Shown here piece by piece: positions 23,734-32,417 of a DNA stretch of 47,447 bases. This stretch comes from a virus. A program made the translations under genes and the position numbers. The stretch is from positions 1 through 47,447 of IMG/VR virus record IMGVR_UViG_3300027608_000053; one strand, given 5' to 3'. Position 1 is the first letter of the stretch; every line of letters starts with the position of its first letter. Below the pieces are notes generated by a model. It was not told where the DNA came from. It searched no databases and saw only the letters and a list, made by a program, of their open reading frames with translations.

Positions 23734-24414
23734 TTAATTAATTCCTTTTTTGATAGCGTTGATAAAACTTAAAAGCTGTTCTTTTAAATATTCGTCTCTA
23801 TTTTTGTTTGGAAGTGTTTTTAAATTTTTTTCCAATGTCTTGTAAGCGTCAATGGTGCATTCAACAATAGTTCCATCGTCTTTAATTGCCCATTCTCTGC
23901 TTTCCATTACAGATTCTAACATTGCATTTTGCACAGAAGGCTGATGAACAACGTCTAAGCATATTAAACGGAAATTGGAAACGTTTTTAACACCGCTAGT
24001 TTCATTGATTGTTCCTAATCCTCTTGTAGAGATTCCCATTTTGATGTTATCCTGAATGAAATTTTCTAATAATTTACCCATTGGTGTGCTCAGAACTTGA
24101 GATTTACCAATGAAGTAATTTCCGTTGCGTTTTAATTCGACAACTAGGTGACATGCATTAATAGGATTTATTTCGGTGCTTTGAGGATGATTCATTTCAC
24201 CGATAGCACGACGAGTATGAATCATTTCTTTTTCGTATCTAGCAACTTCACCAATCATTTCATCAATGTTATATGACCTTCCGTTACCATTTGGATCACC
24301 AGCCATCATAAATGGGCCAGTGATGAAAGTTTTGCGTTCTCCTGTTTTATTTTTTTCTTCTACAAGGAAATCAATATCTTGATGGATATCTTCAACAATG
24401 AATTTTAATGACAT
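23734..24414 (-). CDS. gp21: Prohead core protease, gp21-like
   Basis: A 226-residue serine protease of the T4 gp21 (herpesvirus assemblin-like) family. The catalytic triad can be read as H76 in GEMNHPQS, S129 in MGISTRGLG and D154 in ICLDVVHQPS. The N-terminal TFITGPFMMAG then NGNGRSYN (29-48) is also characteristic. Length is close to T4 gp21 (212 residues). It would cleave the scaffold and head proteins during prohead maturation. It sits directly upstream of the small protein and the scaffold, in T4-like order. A CATAAATA box lies 9 bases before the ATG, so it may be transcribed separately as well as from upstream. Confidence 0.93.
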   Translation of the reverse strand: MSLKFIVEDIHQDIDFLVEEKNKTGERKTFITGPFMMAGDPNGNGRSYNIDEMIGEVARYEKEMIHTRRAIGEMNHPQSTEINPINACHLVVELKRNGNYFIGKSQVLSTPMGKLLENFIQDNIKMGISTRGLGTINETSGVKNVSNFRLICLDVVHQPSVQNAMLESVMESREWAIKDDGTIVECTIDAYKTLEKNLKTLPNKNRDEYLKEQLLSFINAIKKGIN

Positions 24415-24423
24415 ATGTATAAT

Positions 24424-24431
24424 TATTTATG
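24424..24431 (-). promoter_or_regulatory. Late-promoter-like box CATAAATA
   Basis: CATAAATA on the minus strand ends 9 bases before the protease ATG at 24414. Confidence 0.55.
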
Positions 24432-24505
24432 CTATTCTGCATAATTTGTTTTTATTTAACCTATTAAACTTAAAAAAATATTATGTTTTTAGAAAATTTG
24501 TATGA

Positions 24506-24539
24506 AATTAAATGTTTACTTGACGAGAAACATTTAATT
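24506..24539 (-). other. 12-bp perfect inverted repeat between gp13-like and gp21 genes
   Basis: AATTAAATGTTT (24506-24517) and AAACATTTAATT (24528-24539) form a perfect 12-bp AT-rich hairpin with a 10-base loop, 6 bases after the gp13-like stop. There is no strong T-run, so it may be a weak terminator, a processing site or a stabilising 3' hairpin. The rest of this 130-base gap holds no gene. Confidence 0.55.
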
Positions 24540-24544
24540 AAAAA

Positions 24545-25402
24545 TTACCCAAGGAAAAACATAGGAGGGCAAGAATCCTGATATGAGTTCATCAATTCTT
24601 TTTCTAAAGTATCTTTTTCGGTTCTGCCTTCGTCTAATATTGAAGTATCTACGCTACCTCCTCCAAATAAGGATGTTCCAGAATATTTCTTTCTCACGTA
24701 TCCAACTCCAATTTTTGTCAACGCCAAAGAATATCTCATCACCCACAATTCTTGCACTAAATCTTTAATAGGTCTTTCCATATAACAACCTACCAATCCT
24801 AAATAACTTTCTTCTTTAATAGGTTCAGGTATAATTCTTAATGTTTGTGTTCTATTATCGAATCTGAAGTATGGAACTTGAGCCAACACTCTTTTTCTGG
24901 TTTCTGTCCACCCTTTTAATATTTCCCAACTCACTAAATCAAATCCGAAACTTCCAATCATGTAAGAAGAATATATTTGTTGTGCCATTGCTTGTTCTAA
25001 AGTGAACAATGTATTAAGTCCAGTAGATTCCCCTTGTTCAAATGCGAAAACATCGACTACTTTTCTATAACTGTTGATATCATAGTCATATGCAGCAGAA
25101 AGACCTGATACTGCACTGCTATACATTTCAGGAGTTTGGTTTATTAATGTTGCAATATTTATTCCAACCCCTTTAACATACTTTTTAGAATCGAATATTA
25201 AATACTCTTCTGTATATCCTGCCCATTTGGTAAAAAATTGGATAGCGTTTGTTATGTAAGTATATAATTGTTGATCACTCACTTCAACATTTATTAAAGG
25301 GTGTCCCAATTGCTGTTTTATGTTTAGTGCTAACGTTTCATAACTAGAAATAATTGGAGTTAATGACGTTCCCCCTGAATAACCTGTTGGAATAATTGGC
25401 AT
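24545..25402 (-). CDS. gp13: gp13-like neck protein
   Basis: A 285-residue protein resembling the T4 gp13 neck family. The strongest signal is residues 25-65, IKQQLGHPLINVEVSDQQLY then AIQFFTKWAGYTEE. This is the N-terminal pattern LGxPxIxVxVxxxQLxxxIxxAxxxF seen in gp13-like proteins of T4 and cyanomyoviruses. Further on, YFRFDNRTQTLRIIPEP and a helix pair with ELWVMRYSLALTKIG fit the same fold. It would form, with gp14, the connector ring under the portal. In T4, genes 13 and 14 are adjacent; here this gene sits between portal and protease while the gp14-like gene is about 22 kb away. A GTTAAATA box is 6 bases before the ATG. Confidence 0.7.
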   Translation of the reverse strand: MPIIPTGYSGGTSLTPIISSYETLALNIKQQLGHPLINVEVSDQQLYTYITNAIQFFTKWAGYTEEYLIFDSKKYVKGVGINIATLINQTPEMYSSAVSGLSAAYDYDINSYRKVVDVFAFEQGESTGLNTLFTLEQAMAQQIYSSYMIGSFGFDLVSWEILKGWTETRKRVLAQVPYFRFDNRTQTLRIIPEPIKEESYLGLVGCYMERPIKDLVQELWVMRYSLALTKIGVGYVRKKYSGTSLFGGGSVDTSILDEGRTEKDTLEKELMNSYQDSCPPMFFLG

Positions 25403-25408
25403 ATATAT

Positions 25409-25416
25409 TATTTAAC
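25409..25416 (-). promoter_or_regulatory. Late-promoter-like box GTTAAATA
   Basis: GTTAAATA on the minus strand ends 6 bases before the ATG at 25402. Confidence 0.5.
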
Positions 25417-25419
25417 GGT

Positions 25420-27315
25420 TTATGTTGCAGGAGTTGCAGCAGGAGTTGCAGGAGCATTAGGTGTTGGTGCTGGTGCTCCTCCTATTGGTGCTTCTGCTGG
25501 TGGTGCATCTGTAGCTCCTCCAGCTTCAGGAGGCATTTCTCCGAAGTCTGGTGGTGTATCTGATCCTCCACCTCCTCCTAAATCACCCATTCCGCCTCCT
25601 AAATCACCTCCACCTCCTTCTGGTGCTTCTCCGCTAGCTTGTTGAGAAGCTATTACATCTCGGAAGTTTGGCCCCATTTCTTTGATTTGTGTTAATTCCC
25701 ACTCAAATGCAGAATCTTTCCTCAACCATTCTCTATTTTCGTCCATTTGTTCAGCATTTAAGCCCAAATAATATTTTTGAGCGTATGATTTGGATATAGA
25801 TTCGTTCTGAGTAGCAGATTGGAAGTTCTCGAATTTCAATTTCATCAATTCTTGCTCTCTCATCGCCATAAAGGATGAAGGAACATTGAATTCTACCTGA
25901 ATTGCACGTTCTCTGAGTTTGTTTTCTTTCCAAAATTTCTTCAATTTTAGATGAACTATGAAAGAGTCACGAATACTAGTTGCAAATTGTCTTTGAATTC
26001 TAATAATATATTTTGCAAATCGCAATTCCTCTCTGGATATTTCCATTCCATCACTAAATTTCGGAGAACCCCCACCAGAACCATCCGTTATGAATCTGGA
26101 AGGTGGAACTTTCATGCTTTTGTATAGTTTCTTTAGGAAATAATTTAAATCGTCTAATTGTCCTAAATTTTGACCAGCTTGTAGTGTAGAAACTTCAGTT
26201 CCATTACCTTGAGCATCTTTAGTGAACCAATAGCTATCCAACATTGATTGAGGATCATATACATTAGTCACTCTTCCACCGTTTTGAGTGTCATAATTTT
26301 TCTTTGACCAATATTGTTGCATTAATCTCTTCAAATATGCTTCTGCTTTTGGTGCTGGCATATTACCTGTATAAACTTTGAACTGCAAACGTTCTGGTGC
26401 TCTTACAAGTCTATAAATAACTATGGAATCCTCAATAAGCGATAATTGTCTATACGCTCTTTTGGCATTTTCTATATATGGTAAGCGAAGTGTCTTAAAT
26501 TCGTTCCATATACCTGAGTGTATATATGTAACCTGAGATTTTTGTAAAAATAGCAATTCTTCTTGGTCTTTTTTGTTTATACTTGCAGCAGGTTGTTGAA
26601 TTGGTTTTCTCAACAAGAAACCTTTCACCACTTCATTTTGAACGTTTTGATAAACAGGATTTACAAGTTCAGTTGGGATCATTACTAATCCTACAACTCC
26701 TAAATCCATTCTTTTTTCGTCTATGATGTTTTCAAAATATAATTCACCGTCAACTAAAAACTGTCTGAAGTATTCCCATCCAGTATCTTCTAAATCGAAT
26801 ATTGAAATGAACTTTCTGAACTCTTCTTCTATTTTTCCTTTGATATCTTGGCTATAATCTCCTCTTAATTGGAAATTTACTATAATATCATTTTCATCTT
26901 TGACTATACATTCGTCACAAATTTCATCTATGCAGTCTGCTAATTCTGCATATGCTGCCATTCTTCGATAATCCATTAATCTACTGGTTTTATCTTTATC
27001 TACACTGGCATATACGAAAGCTTGATAATCTTTATTGATTAATATATTACCAGAAGGGTTATTAGCTAAACTTGGATCAGGAGGCGATGAAAAGAATACT
27101 GATTCGTCACTTATAATATCATCTACTCTTGGAGTGACATCACGAAATGCATCATATTTCGGATTCTTTCTAATCATGGTGTCTATGATTTGATAAGCGT
27201 ATGGAAGTTTAGAAATGAATGCACCTAAAATAGAAGATTGAGGGAATCCAACTTGGGAACTTGGATATTGCCCATTTTGAGGGACTGCTGCTGGTGAGTG
27301 AGGTTTATAAATCAT
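25420..27315 (-). CDS. gp20: Portal vertex protein, gp20-like
   Basis: A 631-residue portal protein that forms the dodecameric ring at the head vertex through which DNA enters and leaves. T4-type gp20 signatures: AELADCIDEICDECIV near residue 125, GELYFENIID near 190, LPYIENAKRAYRQLSLIEDS then IVIYRLVRAPERLQFKVYTGNMP near 280-315, KAEAYLKRLMQQYWSKKNYD, and LGQLDDLNYFLKKLYKSMKVPPSR near 385-410. The body is comparable to T4 gp20 (524 residues). It carries an extra C-terminal tail of about 80 residues made of Gly, Pro, Ala, Asp and Glu (GGGMGDLGGGGG, APAPTPNAPATPAATPAT), probably disordered and on the inner or outer surface of the ring. A TTAAATA box lies about 24 bases upstream, further than usual. 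Confidence 0.95.
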   Translation of the reverse strand: MIYKPHSPAAVPQNGQYPSSQVGFPQSSILGAFISKLPYAYQIIDTMIRKNPKYDAFRDVTPRVDDIISDESVFFSSPPDPSLANNPSGNILINKDYQAFVYASVDKDKTSRLMDYRRMAAYAELADCIDEICDECIVKDENDIIVNFQLRGDYSQDIKGKIEEEFRKFISIFDLEDTGWEYFRQFLVDGELYFENIIDEKRMDLGVVGLVMIPTELVNPVYQNVQNEVVKGFLLRKPIQQPAASINKKDQEELLFLQKSQVTYIHSGIWNEFKTLRLPYIENAKRAYRQLSLIEDSIVIYRLVRAPERLQFKVYTGNMPAPKAEAYLKRLMQQYWSKKNYDTQNGGRVTNVYDPQSMLDSYWFTKDAQGNGTEVSTLQAGQNLGQLDDLNYFLKKLYKSMKVPPSRFITDGSGGGSPKFSDGMEISREELRFAKYIIRIQRQFATSIRDSFIVHLKLKKFWKENKLRERAIQVEFNVPSSFMAMREQELMKLKFENFQSATQNESISKSYAQKYYLGLNAEQMDENREWLRKDSAFEWELTQIKEMGPNFRDVIASQQASGEAPEGGGGDLGGGMGDLGGGGGSDTPPDFGEMPPEAGGATDAPPAEAPIGGAPAPTPNAPATPAATPAT

Positions 27316-27370
27316 CTGAAATTAATGTTGAGAACTATTTAAGCATTTTTTTAAGAATTTCAAATGCTGT

Positions 27371-27841
27371 TTATAGTTGATTATCAGCGAAAACTGGTAT
27401 TCCTACAGCATAGTCTGGTTTATAAGCACTGAAATGTCTGCAAAATGTTGTGAGTTTTCCATATCCAGCAAGATTTTCCACTATTATATCAAATCTTCCT
27501 GTTGCTGATGGTGCAGGGAGTTCTATTAATATCATATGATCAGACATTAAATTGATTGATGTGAGGGGAACCTTATATGCGAATATAGATGGATACGTTG
27601 CTGACATACTAATCACACTTAGAAATGGAGAATATGTGTTTGACGCTGAAGTGTAAGGTGTTCCAGATAGATATATGTTACTAACTCTGAAAAAGTTCTT
27701 TCCTGTTATATAAACGTTTTTTGAAATGCCAACAGTTGCGAAAGTAGGAGATACATCAACAGGATTCGGCAAAGAAGTAATTGTAAAACCTTCTAGGAAC
27801 GTGCCATAATCGGTAGGGTTGTAAGATGAAAAGAAGAACAC
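27371..27841 (-). CDS. Small protein with an IPT/TIG-like (Ig-like) domain
   Basis: A 156-residue beta-rich protein. FATVGISKNVYITGKNFFRV then SNIYLSG near residues 35-60, followed by ILIELPAPSATGRFDIIVEN then LAGYGK near 105-130, is the layout of an IPT/TIG Ig-like domain. In phages such domains decorate capsids and tails, so a virion surface role upstream of the portal gene is likely but inferred. The reading frame starts with GTG at 27841; the overlapping ATG at 27843 is in another frame and soon stops. ATTAAATA precedes the GTG by a few bases. It is divergent from the glycosyltransferase gene. Confidence 0.6.
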   Translation of the reverse strand: MFFFSSYNPTDYGTFLEGFTITSLPNPVDVSPTFATVGISKNVYITGKNFFRVSNIYLSGTPYTSASNTYSPFLSVISMSATYPSIFAYKVPLTSINLMSDHMILIELPAPSATGRFDIIVENLAGYGKLTTFCRHFSAYKPDYAVGIPVFADNQL

Positions 27842-27902
27842 ATATTTATTTAATCTTTTCGTTTGATTTTGTTGTGATATCAGATTAAGTTTGAGATTAA
27901 AT

Positions 27903-28835
27903 ATGGAACAATATGTAATCTTTCACGTAGATGGTGGTATCGGAAAAAATATCGCTGCGACTTCAGTATGCAAATCAATATCAGAAGAATATCCTGACAG
28001 GAAGTTAGTTGTAGTCACTGCTTGGCCTGAAGTTTATCTTCACAACCCAAAAGTTTTCAGGGTTTACAGATTTGGGAATCTTCCTTATTTCTATGATGAT
28101 TATATTAAAGATAAGGATACTAAAGTTTTCAGATTAGAACCATATCACGCAGAAGACATGTTATATAGGAGGAAACATTTAGTGGAAGTTTGGTGCGACC
28201 TGTTTAAAATTCCATGTAGAGGTATAAAACCAGAAATATATTTGACGGAAAGAGAATTGTTATTTGCTGAACGTGCAATTAATAAAGATGGCCCTATTTT
28301 ATTGATACAACCTTTCGGTGGTGCTGAAAATCAAACACATCCTTATTCATGGTCTAGAGATTTACCACCCGCATTTGCACAAGAAATAGTAGATTCTGTA
28401 AAAGGTAATTTCAGCAAAATTCTTCACATCAGAAGAGATAATCAACCACAGTTAAACAATGTAATAAATGTTTCAGATAGCTTGAGAAATTTGTTTTGTT
28501 ATATTTATTTATCAGATAAAATATTGGCTATAGATTCTATGGTTCAACATGCTGCCGCTGCATTTAAAAAACCTGCTACTGTAGGATGGATAACAAATTC
28601 ACCTGTTGTGTTTGGATATTCTATACATGATAATATTTTACCAACAGAACAGAAAAGTTTCAGACATTTCATTGATAGCTACTTGGAGGAATCTGATTGG
28701 GTGGGAGGAAGATTCCATGAATGTCCATATAACAATTTAAACGAAATATTTAACAAGGATAGGTTTGTTCAATCTATTTTAGGTTCTTCTAATGAGTTAT
28801 TATTCGACATTAAAATCCCATCTTCCATTATATAA
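27903..28835 (+). CDS. GT9-like (heptosyltransferase-type) glycosyltransferase
   Basis: A 310-residue GT-B type protein resembling glycosyltransferase family 9. The N-terminal half begins YVIFHVDGGIGKNIAATSVC (residues 4-23), the acceptor-side Rossmann entry typical of ADP-heptose transferases, followed by KLVVVTAWPEVYLHNPKVFR. The C-terminal half has ILLIQPFGGAENQ near 140 and LSDKILAIDSMVQHAAAAFKKPATV near 205-230, the region that in GT9 binds the nucleotide sugar. Donor and acceptor are unknown: it could modify host surface glycans or a phage structural protein. ATG 27903 was preferred over a TTG 12 bases upstream. The sulfotransferase follows after 3 bases, so the two genes form one unit on the strand opposite to the head and tail genes around them. 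Confidence 0.75.
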   Translation: MEQYVIFHVDGGIGKNIAATSVCKSISEEYPDRKLVVVTAWPEVYLHNPKVFRVYRFGNLPYFYDDYIKDKDTKVFRLEPYHAEDMLYRRKHLVEVWCDLFKIPCRGIKPEIYLTERELLFAERAINKDGPILLIQPFGGAENQTHPYSWSRDLPPAFAQEIVDSVKGNFSKILHIRRDNQPQLNNVINVSDSLRNLFCYIYLSDKILAIDSMVQHAAAAFKKPATVGWITNSPVVFGYSIHDNILPTEQKSFRHFIDSYLEESDWVGGRFHECPYNNLNEIFNKDRFVQSILGSSNELLFDIKIPSSII

Positions 28836-28838
28836 TCG

Positions 28839-29663
28839 ATGAAAAACATATTCTTCAATTCTTCAATGCCTAGAAGCATGTCAACACTGTTTCAATGTAT
28901 TTTAAATCAAAATCCTACTATAACAGCAACACCAACCGATCCTGTTTTGGAGTATCTATATGGAGCAAGAATAAACTATACAAATACACCAGAAGTTAAA
29001 GCGATAGACCCCGATTTAGCTTTGAAAACTTGGAGAGGTTTTTGTCTAGGTGGTTTAAATGGTTATGCAGAAGCTTATAGTGATAGACCTAATGTATGCA
29101 TTAAAACTCGTGGAGGGACAATACATTATAGGTGGTTCGAATCTTTCATGCCTTATAAACCTAAAATGATTTGCATGGTTAGAAACTTGAAGAGTATAAT
29201 ATCTTCAATGGAAAAAATACATAGAAAAAATCCAGAAAAACATCAACCGATTCAAAATCATGCTAATATGACAGGAACAACAACACCGAAAAGAGTTGAT
29301 TCTTGGATTTCGTCTCCACCAGTTGGTTTAGCTTTGGAAAGATTGCAACAAAGCTTTTTAGAGGGTATTAACAAAGAGGTTTTATATGTTAGAGCAGAAG
29401 ATTTAACATCTAATCCTAATAAAGAAATGGAAAAGGTATATAACTATTTAAATTTGCCAGTGTTTAGACACGATTTTGAAAATGTAGAACAAACTATAAA
29501 GGAAGATGATTCGGTGTATGGATTAACACCTGACCTACATACAATTAAAAATGTTGTATCTCCTGTTACTCCTGATTATAACGATATATTAGGAAAAGAT
29601 GTATGCAAATGGATAGATTCTACTTTTGCATGGTATCAAAAACCTTTTGGTTATATTTCTTAA
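28839..29663 (+). CDS. Sulfotransferase-family protein
   Basis: A 274-residue P-loop sulfotransferase-like protein. Residues 5-20 (FFNSSMPRSMSTLFQCIL) are the 5'-phosphosulfate-binding loop that recognises PAPS, and ICMVRNLKSIISSM (111-124) is the 3'-phosphate-binding region with R115 and the following Ser residues. VLYVRAEDLTSNPNKEMEKV then YNYLNLP near 190-215 is the usual C-terminal element. The enzyme would transfer sulfate from PAPS to a hydroxyl or amine. With the adjoining glycosyltransferase it suggests making or capping a sulfated glycan, whether on the virion or on the host surface. No PAPS-synthesis gene is visible here. Its stop overlaps the stop of the opposing beta-helix gene by four bases. 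Confidence 0.8.
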   Translation: MKNIFFNSSMPRSMSTLFQCILNQNPTITATPTDPVLEYLYGARINYTNTPEVKAIDPDLALKTWRGFCLGGLNGYAEAYSDRPNVCIKTRGGTIHYRWFESFMPYKPKMICMVRNLKSIISSMEKIHRKNPEKHQPIQNHANMTGTTTPKRVDSWISSPPVGLALERLQQSFLEGINKEVLYVRAEDLTSNPNKEMEKVYNYLNLPVFRHDFENVEQTIKEDDSVYGLTPDLHTIKNVVSPVTPDYNDILGKDVCKWIDSTFAWYQKPFGYIS

Positions 29664-32221
29664 CTGAAACCGAAATTTCCCCCCGCATTATATTCTGCAC
29701 CACTATAAACTTGTCCATTAGACCAAAATTTATTACCTCTCGGATCATTATTAGTTGTTGTAGACCAATCATCTACATTTACCCATCCCAAAGTTCCGTT
29801 ACAGTTTATTAAAAATTCCAACACACCATCACCAGTTACAGCTTGGGTTGTTCCTACAAATTGTTCCCATGTTCCGGAAAGGTTGGGAGTCATTGTATAA
29901 AGCGTTGTATCGTTCACTATTCCAATGGAAGGATTTGATCTTAGTAATAATACAGGAAGACTTCCATTATAATTATCTGAATCACCAAAAGAAGTAGAAG
30001 AAGTTCTTACATAAACTTTAATTGTTACACTATTCCCACTAGTTACTGCTACAAACTTTGAAGCTGAATTTAATGGCCAAGTTGCAGAGTTTGGAGTAAT
30101 TCTTTGAGAAGGGGACTGCGATTTAAAAATAGTGGTGTCTGTTCGTATAATTCCATAACGAGTATACAGTCTATTATCACCTTGCACTTGTTGGTGATTC
30201 ATAGAAGCAAGCCCCCACTGGTTATTTACATTTTCTAATTGATTCACATAATTAGAAATAGGTGTCCCTGCACTAGAAAATTTGCAGTTATGTAACGTAG
30301 CTCTAATAAGATTGCTTGAAGCAATTCGAATGTCTCCAGTATGAGCTTGTGTAAACCCAAATGAACTATCTTGTATAACAGCATAATCTATATTTCCATT
30401 GAAAAAGAGTCCATATGGTTCAGTTAATGTAGTTCCTGCGTTTGTAGTTGCAGATTTTATAGTTAATAAACCGTAAAAGGCGGAAGCACCACAATAAATT
30501 CCAGCAGTATTATTTCCGAAAGTGTTTACTCCTGACAATGTTGTTCCTATTGGGTTTACTCTACTTGTGGTCAACACTACACCTACCCCGTTGTTTCTCC
30601 ATGAAGTTATGTTTGATATAGTTCCTCCAAGAAGGGCACTACCATATTGCTGACCATGAAGATTACCAGAATATGTAACATTACCTGAAACGACACCAGT
30701 GATAGTAGCTGCTTCATTGTACTCTATATTTGTTTCAACACTACTAGCTACTATATTATCAGTTAATATACCACCAACATCAGCGATATTCATACCAATA
30801 CCACCTGAACCAACAACTAGATTTTGAGAAATAGTATATGTTCCTGTTGTAGCATTAGCAACTACAATTCCTGCACCTAAAACTGAATACACTATATTTT
30901 TAAATAGAGTGATATTATTTGATGTGGCACCGGATATGTAAAACCCTTGTGCTGATGTGATATTAGAATTAGCAAGAGAACAATATTGAATGTTTGTAAT
31001 ACCAGCCGCTGCAGTTTGTATGTCCACTGCTCTTTTATTTGCTGTGTTTGACCCCAAAAAAGACATTTCTACATAATCCATGTCAACTGTTGCACCATTT
31101 CTTATTAGAATATACCCTGTAACAGATGTCGAAACCCCAACGATTTTAACATTTCGTGTTAAGTTTCCTATATCTGCTTGAACTCCAGTTGATGCGTTTC
31201 CACCATGAGCATTTGTAAGCGCAACTGTTGAAAGGCTTGTTCCTATAGCATCAGCTGTTAATGCTTTAGTTTCTCTTTGCGTTGCCGTTCTTGTAGTTGA
31301 AGGGAAAACTATAACATTACCTGATTTCCAACCCGTTGATACAGAAGTTGTGCATGTTGTAGCAGAAGCAGCAGCATCAGCAGCTAGTTTAGCTGTTACA
31401 TAACTTAATGGTGATCCGTGAGCATTGAAAGTGGCCCCGTTTTGTAATTCAAGTCCATAATCCACAGCAGCTACACATTTACATGATAGTGTAAATGAAC
31501 TAGTAGATGGAAGTGGAATGTTTGTTGTTCCAAAATTTAATGTTCCACCTCCATATACTCTCATAATACCAGCAATATTATAAGTGTAGGATGATAGTGC
31601 TGATGTCTGTAAACTTAGAGTCGATTTATTGTTTATTGTTGTAGTTCCGTATGTGAGAGCAGATGTGTTATCAAGTGTAACTGTGTAACTTGTGCTATTT
31701 CCTGCTGATGTCCACTCACCAGCCACAATGATAACATCTGAAGATGAAGGTGATTGAGTTGTTGTTGTTCTCAATGCTCTTGACCAGTTATTTGTTGCAG
31801 AGCTATAAAGGTTAACTTGAGTAGAACTGGAAGTTTTAGCTTGAACTGCGTAGGGTATACCAGCACTTAATGTTATTGGGGTTGGAAATTTAAATACTGT
31901 CCACCCAACTCCATTATTAGCTGCCGTATCTCCAGCTTGTAAATCGGAAACATTTATAGTTACCTCAGAACCTGCAACTGCACCTGCACCTGCGCCTGAA
32001 AGTTGCACACTCATAGTACCGGTTGTACCAACTCGTAAAGCAACTTTTACAGCTAAAGCGTCGATAGTAATAGCACCCGGAATAAAAGTGGTTGCACCTA
32101 CATAACTGGTAGTCAAGGCTGCATTAGCCGCTTGCGAATCCAAGAATGAAGTTGCATCGACTAATCCCCATGTAGTATTTGATGTGAAGTTTCCACTTGC
32201 TTTGGATATAAGTGTTGCCAT
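29660..32221 (-). CDS. Large beta-helix surface protein with G8-like region
   Basis: An 853-residue protein. Residues 1-170 form a beta-sandwich-like N-terminal domain (TIDALAVKVALRVGTTGTMS, GVGWTVFKFPTPITLSAGIP). Residues 180-370 resemble a G8 domain: GGGTLNFG, WKSGNVIVFPSTT followed by an ETKAL segment, then a TNAHGG turn. Residues 370-640 are a right-handed parallel beta-helix with many N-I-x-x-N and G-I-x-V coils (NNITLFKNIVYSVLGAGIVV, TYTISQNLVVGSGGIGMNIA). The C-terminal 200 residues form a carbohydrate-binding-like beta-sandwich (KFVAVTSGNSVTIKVYVRTS, GTLGWVNVDDWS). I see no clear catalytic pair. It may be a tail spike or fibre that binds or degrades a glycan. Two tandem ATTAAATA boxes precede the ATG. 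Confidence 0.65.
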   Translation of the reverse strand: MATLISKASGNFTSNTTWGLVDATSFLDSQAANAALTTSYVGATTFIPGAITIDALAVKVALRVGTTGTMSVQLSGAGAGAVAGSEVTINVSDLQAGDTAANNGVGWTVFKFPTPITLSAGIPYAVQAKTSSSTQVNLYSSATNNWSRALRTTTTQSPSSSDVIIVAGEWTSAGNSTSYTVTLDNTSALTYGTTTINNKSTLSLQTSALSSYTYNIAGIMRVYGGGTLNFGTTNIPLPSTSSFTLSCKCVAAVDYGLELQNGATFNAHGSPLSYVTAKLAADAAASATTCTTSVSTGWKSGNVIVFPSTTRTATQRETKALTADAIGTSLSTVALTNAHGGNASTGVQADIGNLTRNVKIVGVSTSVTGYILIRNGATVDMDYVEMSFLGSNTANKRAVDIQTAAAGITNIQYCSLANSNITSAQGFYISGATSNNITLFKNIVYSVLGAGIVVANATTGTYTISQNLVVGSGGIGMNIADVGGILTDNIVASSVETNIEYNEAATITGVVSGNVTYSGNLHGQQYGSALLGGTISNITSWRNNGVGVVLTTSRVNPIGTTLSGVNTFGNNTAGIYCGASAFYGLLTIKSATTNAGTTLTEPYGLFFNGNIDYAVIQDSSFGFTQAHTGDIRIASSNLIRATLHNCKFSSAGTPISNYVNQLENVNNQWGLASMNHQQVQGDNRLYTRYGIIRTDTTIFKSQSPSQRITPNSATWPLNSASKFVAVTSGNSVTIKVYVRTSSTSFGDSDNYNGSLPVLLLRSNPSIGIVNDTTLYTMTPNLSGTWEQFVGTTQAVTGDGVLEFLINCNGTLGWVNVDDWSTTTNNDPRGNKFWSNGQVYSGAEYNAGGNFGFS

Positions 32222-32223
32222 AT

Positions 32224-32239
32224 TATTTAATTATTTAAT
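32224..32239 (-). promoter_or_regulatory. Two tandem ATTAAATA boxes
   Basis: ATTAAATA occurs twice head to tail on the minus strand (32232-32239 and 32224-32231), ending 10 and 2 bases before the ATG at 32221. The first has the usual spacing. Confidence 0.45.
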
Positions 32240-32412
32240 TCGTTTAATTCGTTTAATATTTGATTGGCAAAATCATTCATTTCTGATTCTTTACAATCTT
32301 GTAAAAAACATACTGAACGCCTTTCAATTATTTCTCCTGCATCATCCCATATAATCAAGTCACATTCTTTTTTTCCAAATTGAATTAGTTCGTTTGCGTA
32401 TTTATATACCAT
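32227..32412 (-). CDS. Small acidic protein of unknown function
   Basis: A 61-residue protein starting MVYKYANELIQFGKKECDLI, ending in repeated NELNELNN. It contains CFLQDC in the middle and a helical C-terminus. It lies between two large fibre genes with gaps of 5 bases each and could be a chaperone for one of them, which is only suggested by position. A GATAAATA box lies 13 bases before the ATG. No family recognised. Confidence 0.55.
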   Translation of the reverse strand: MVYKYANELIQFGKKECDLIIWDDAGEIIERRSVCFLQDCKESEMNDFANQILNELNELNN

Positions 32413-32417
32413 TGTTT

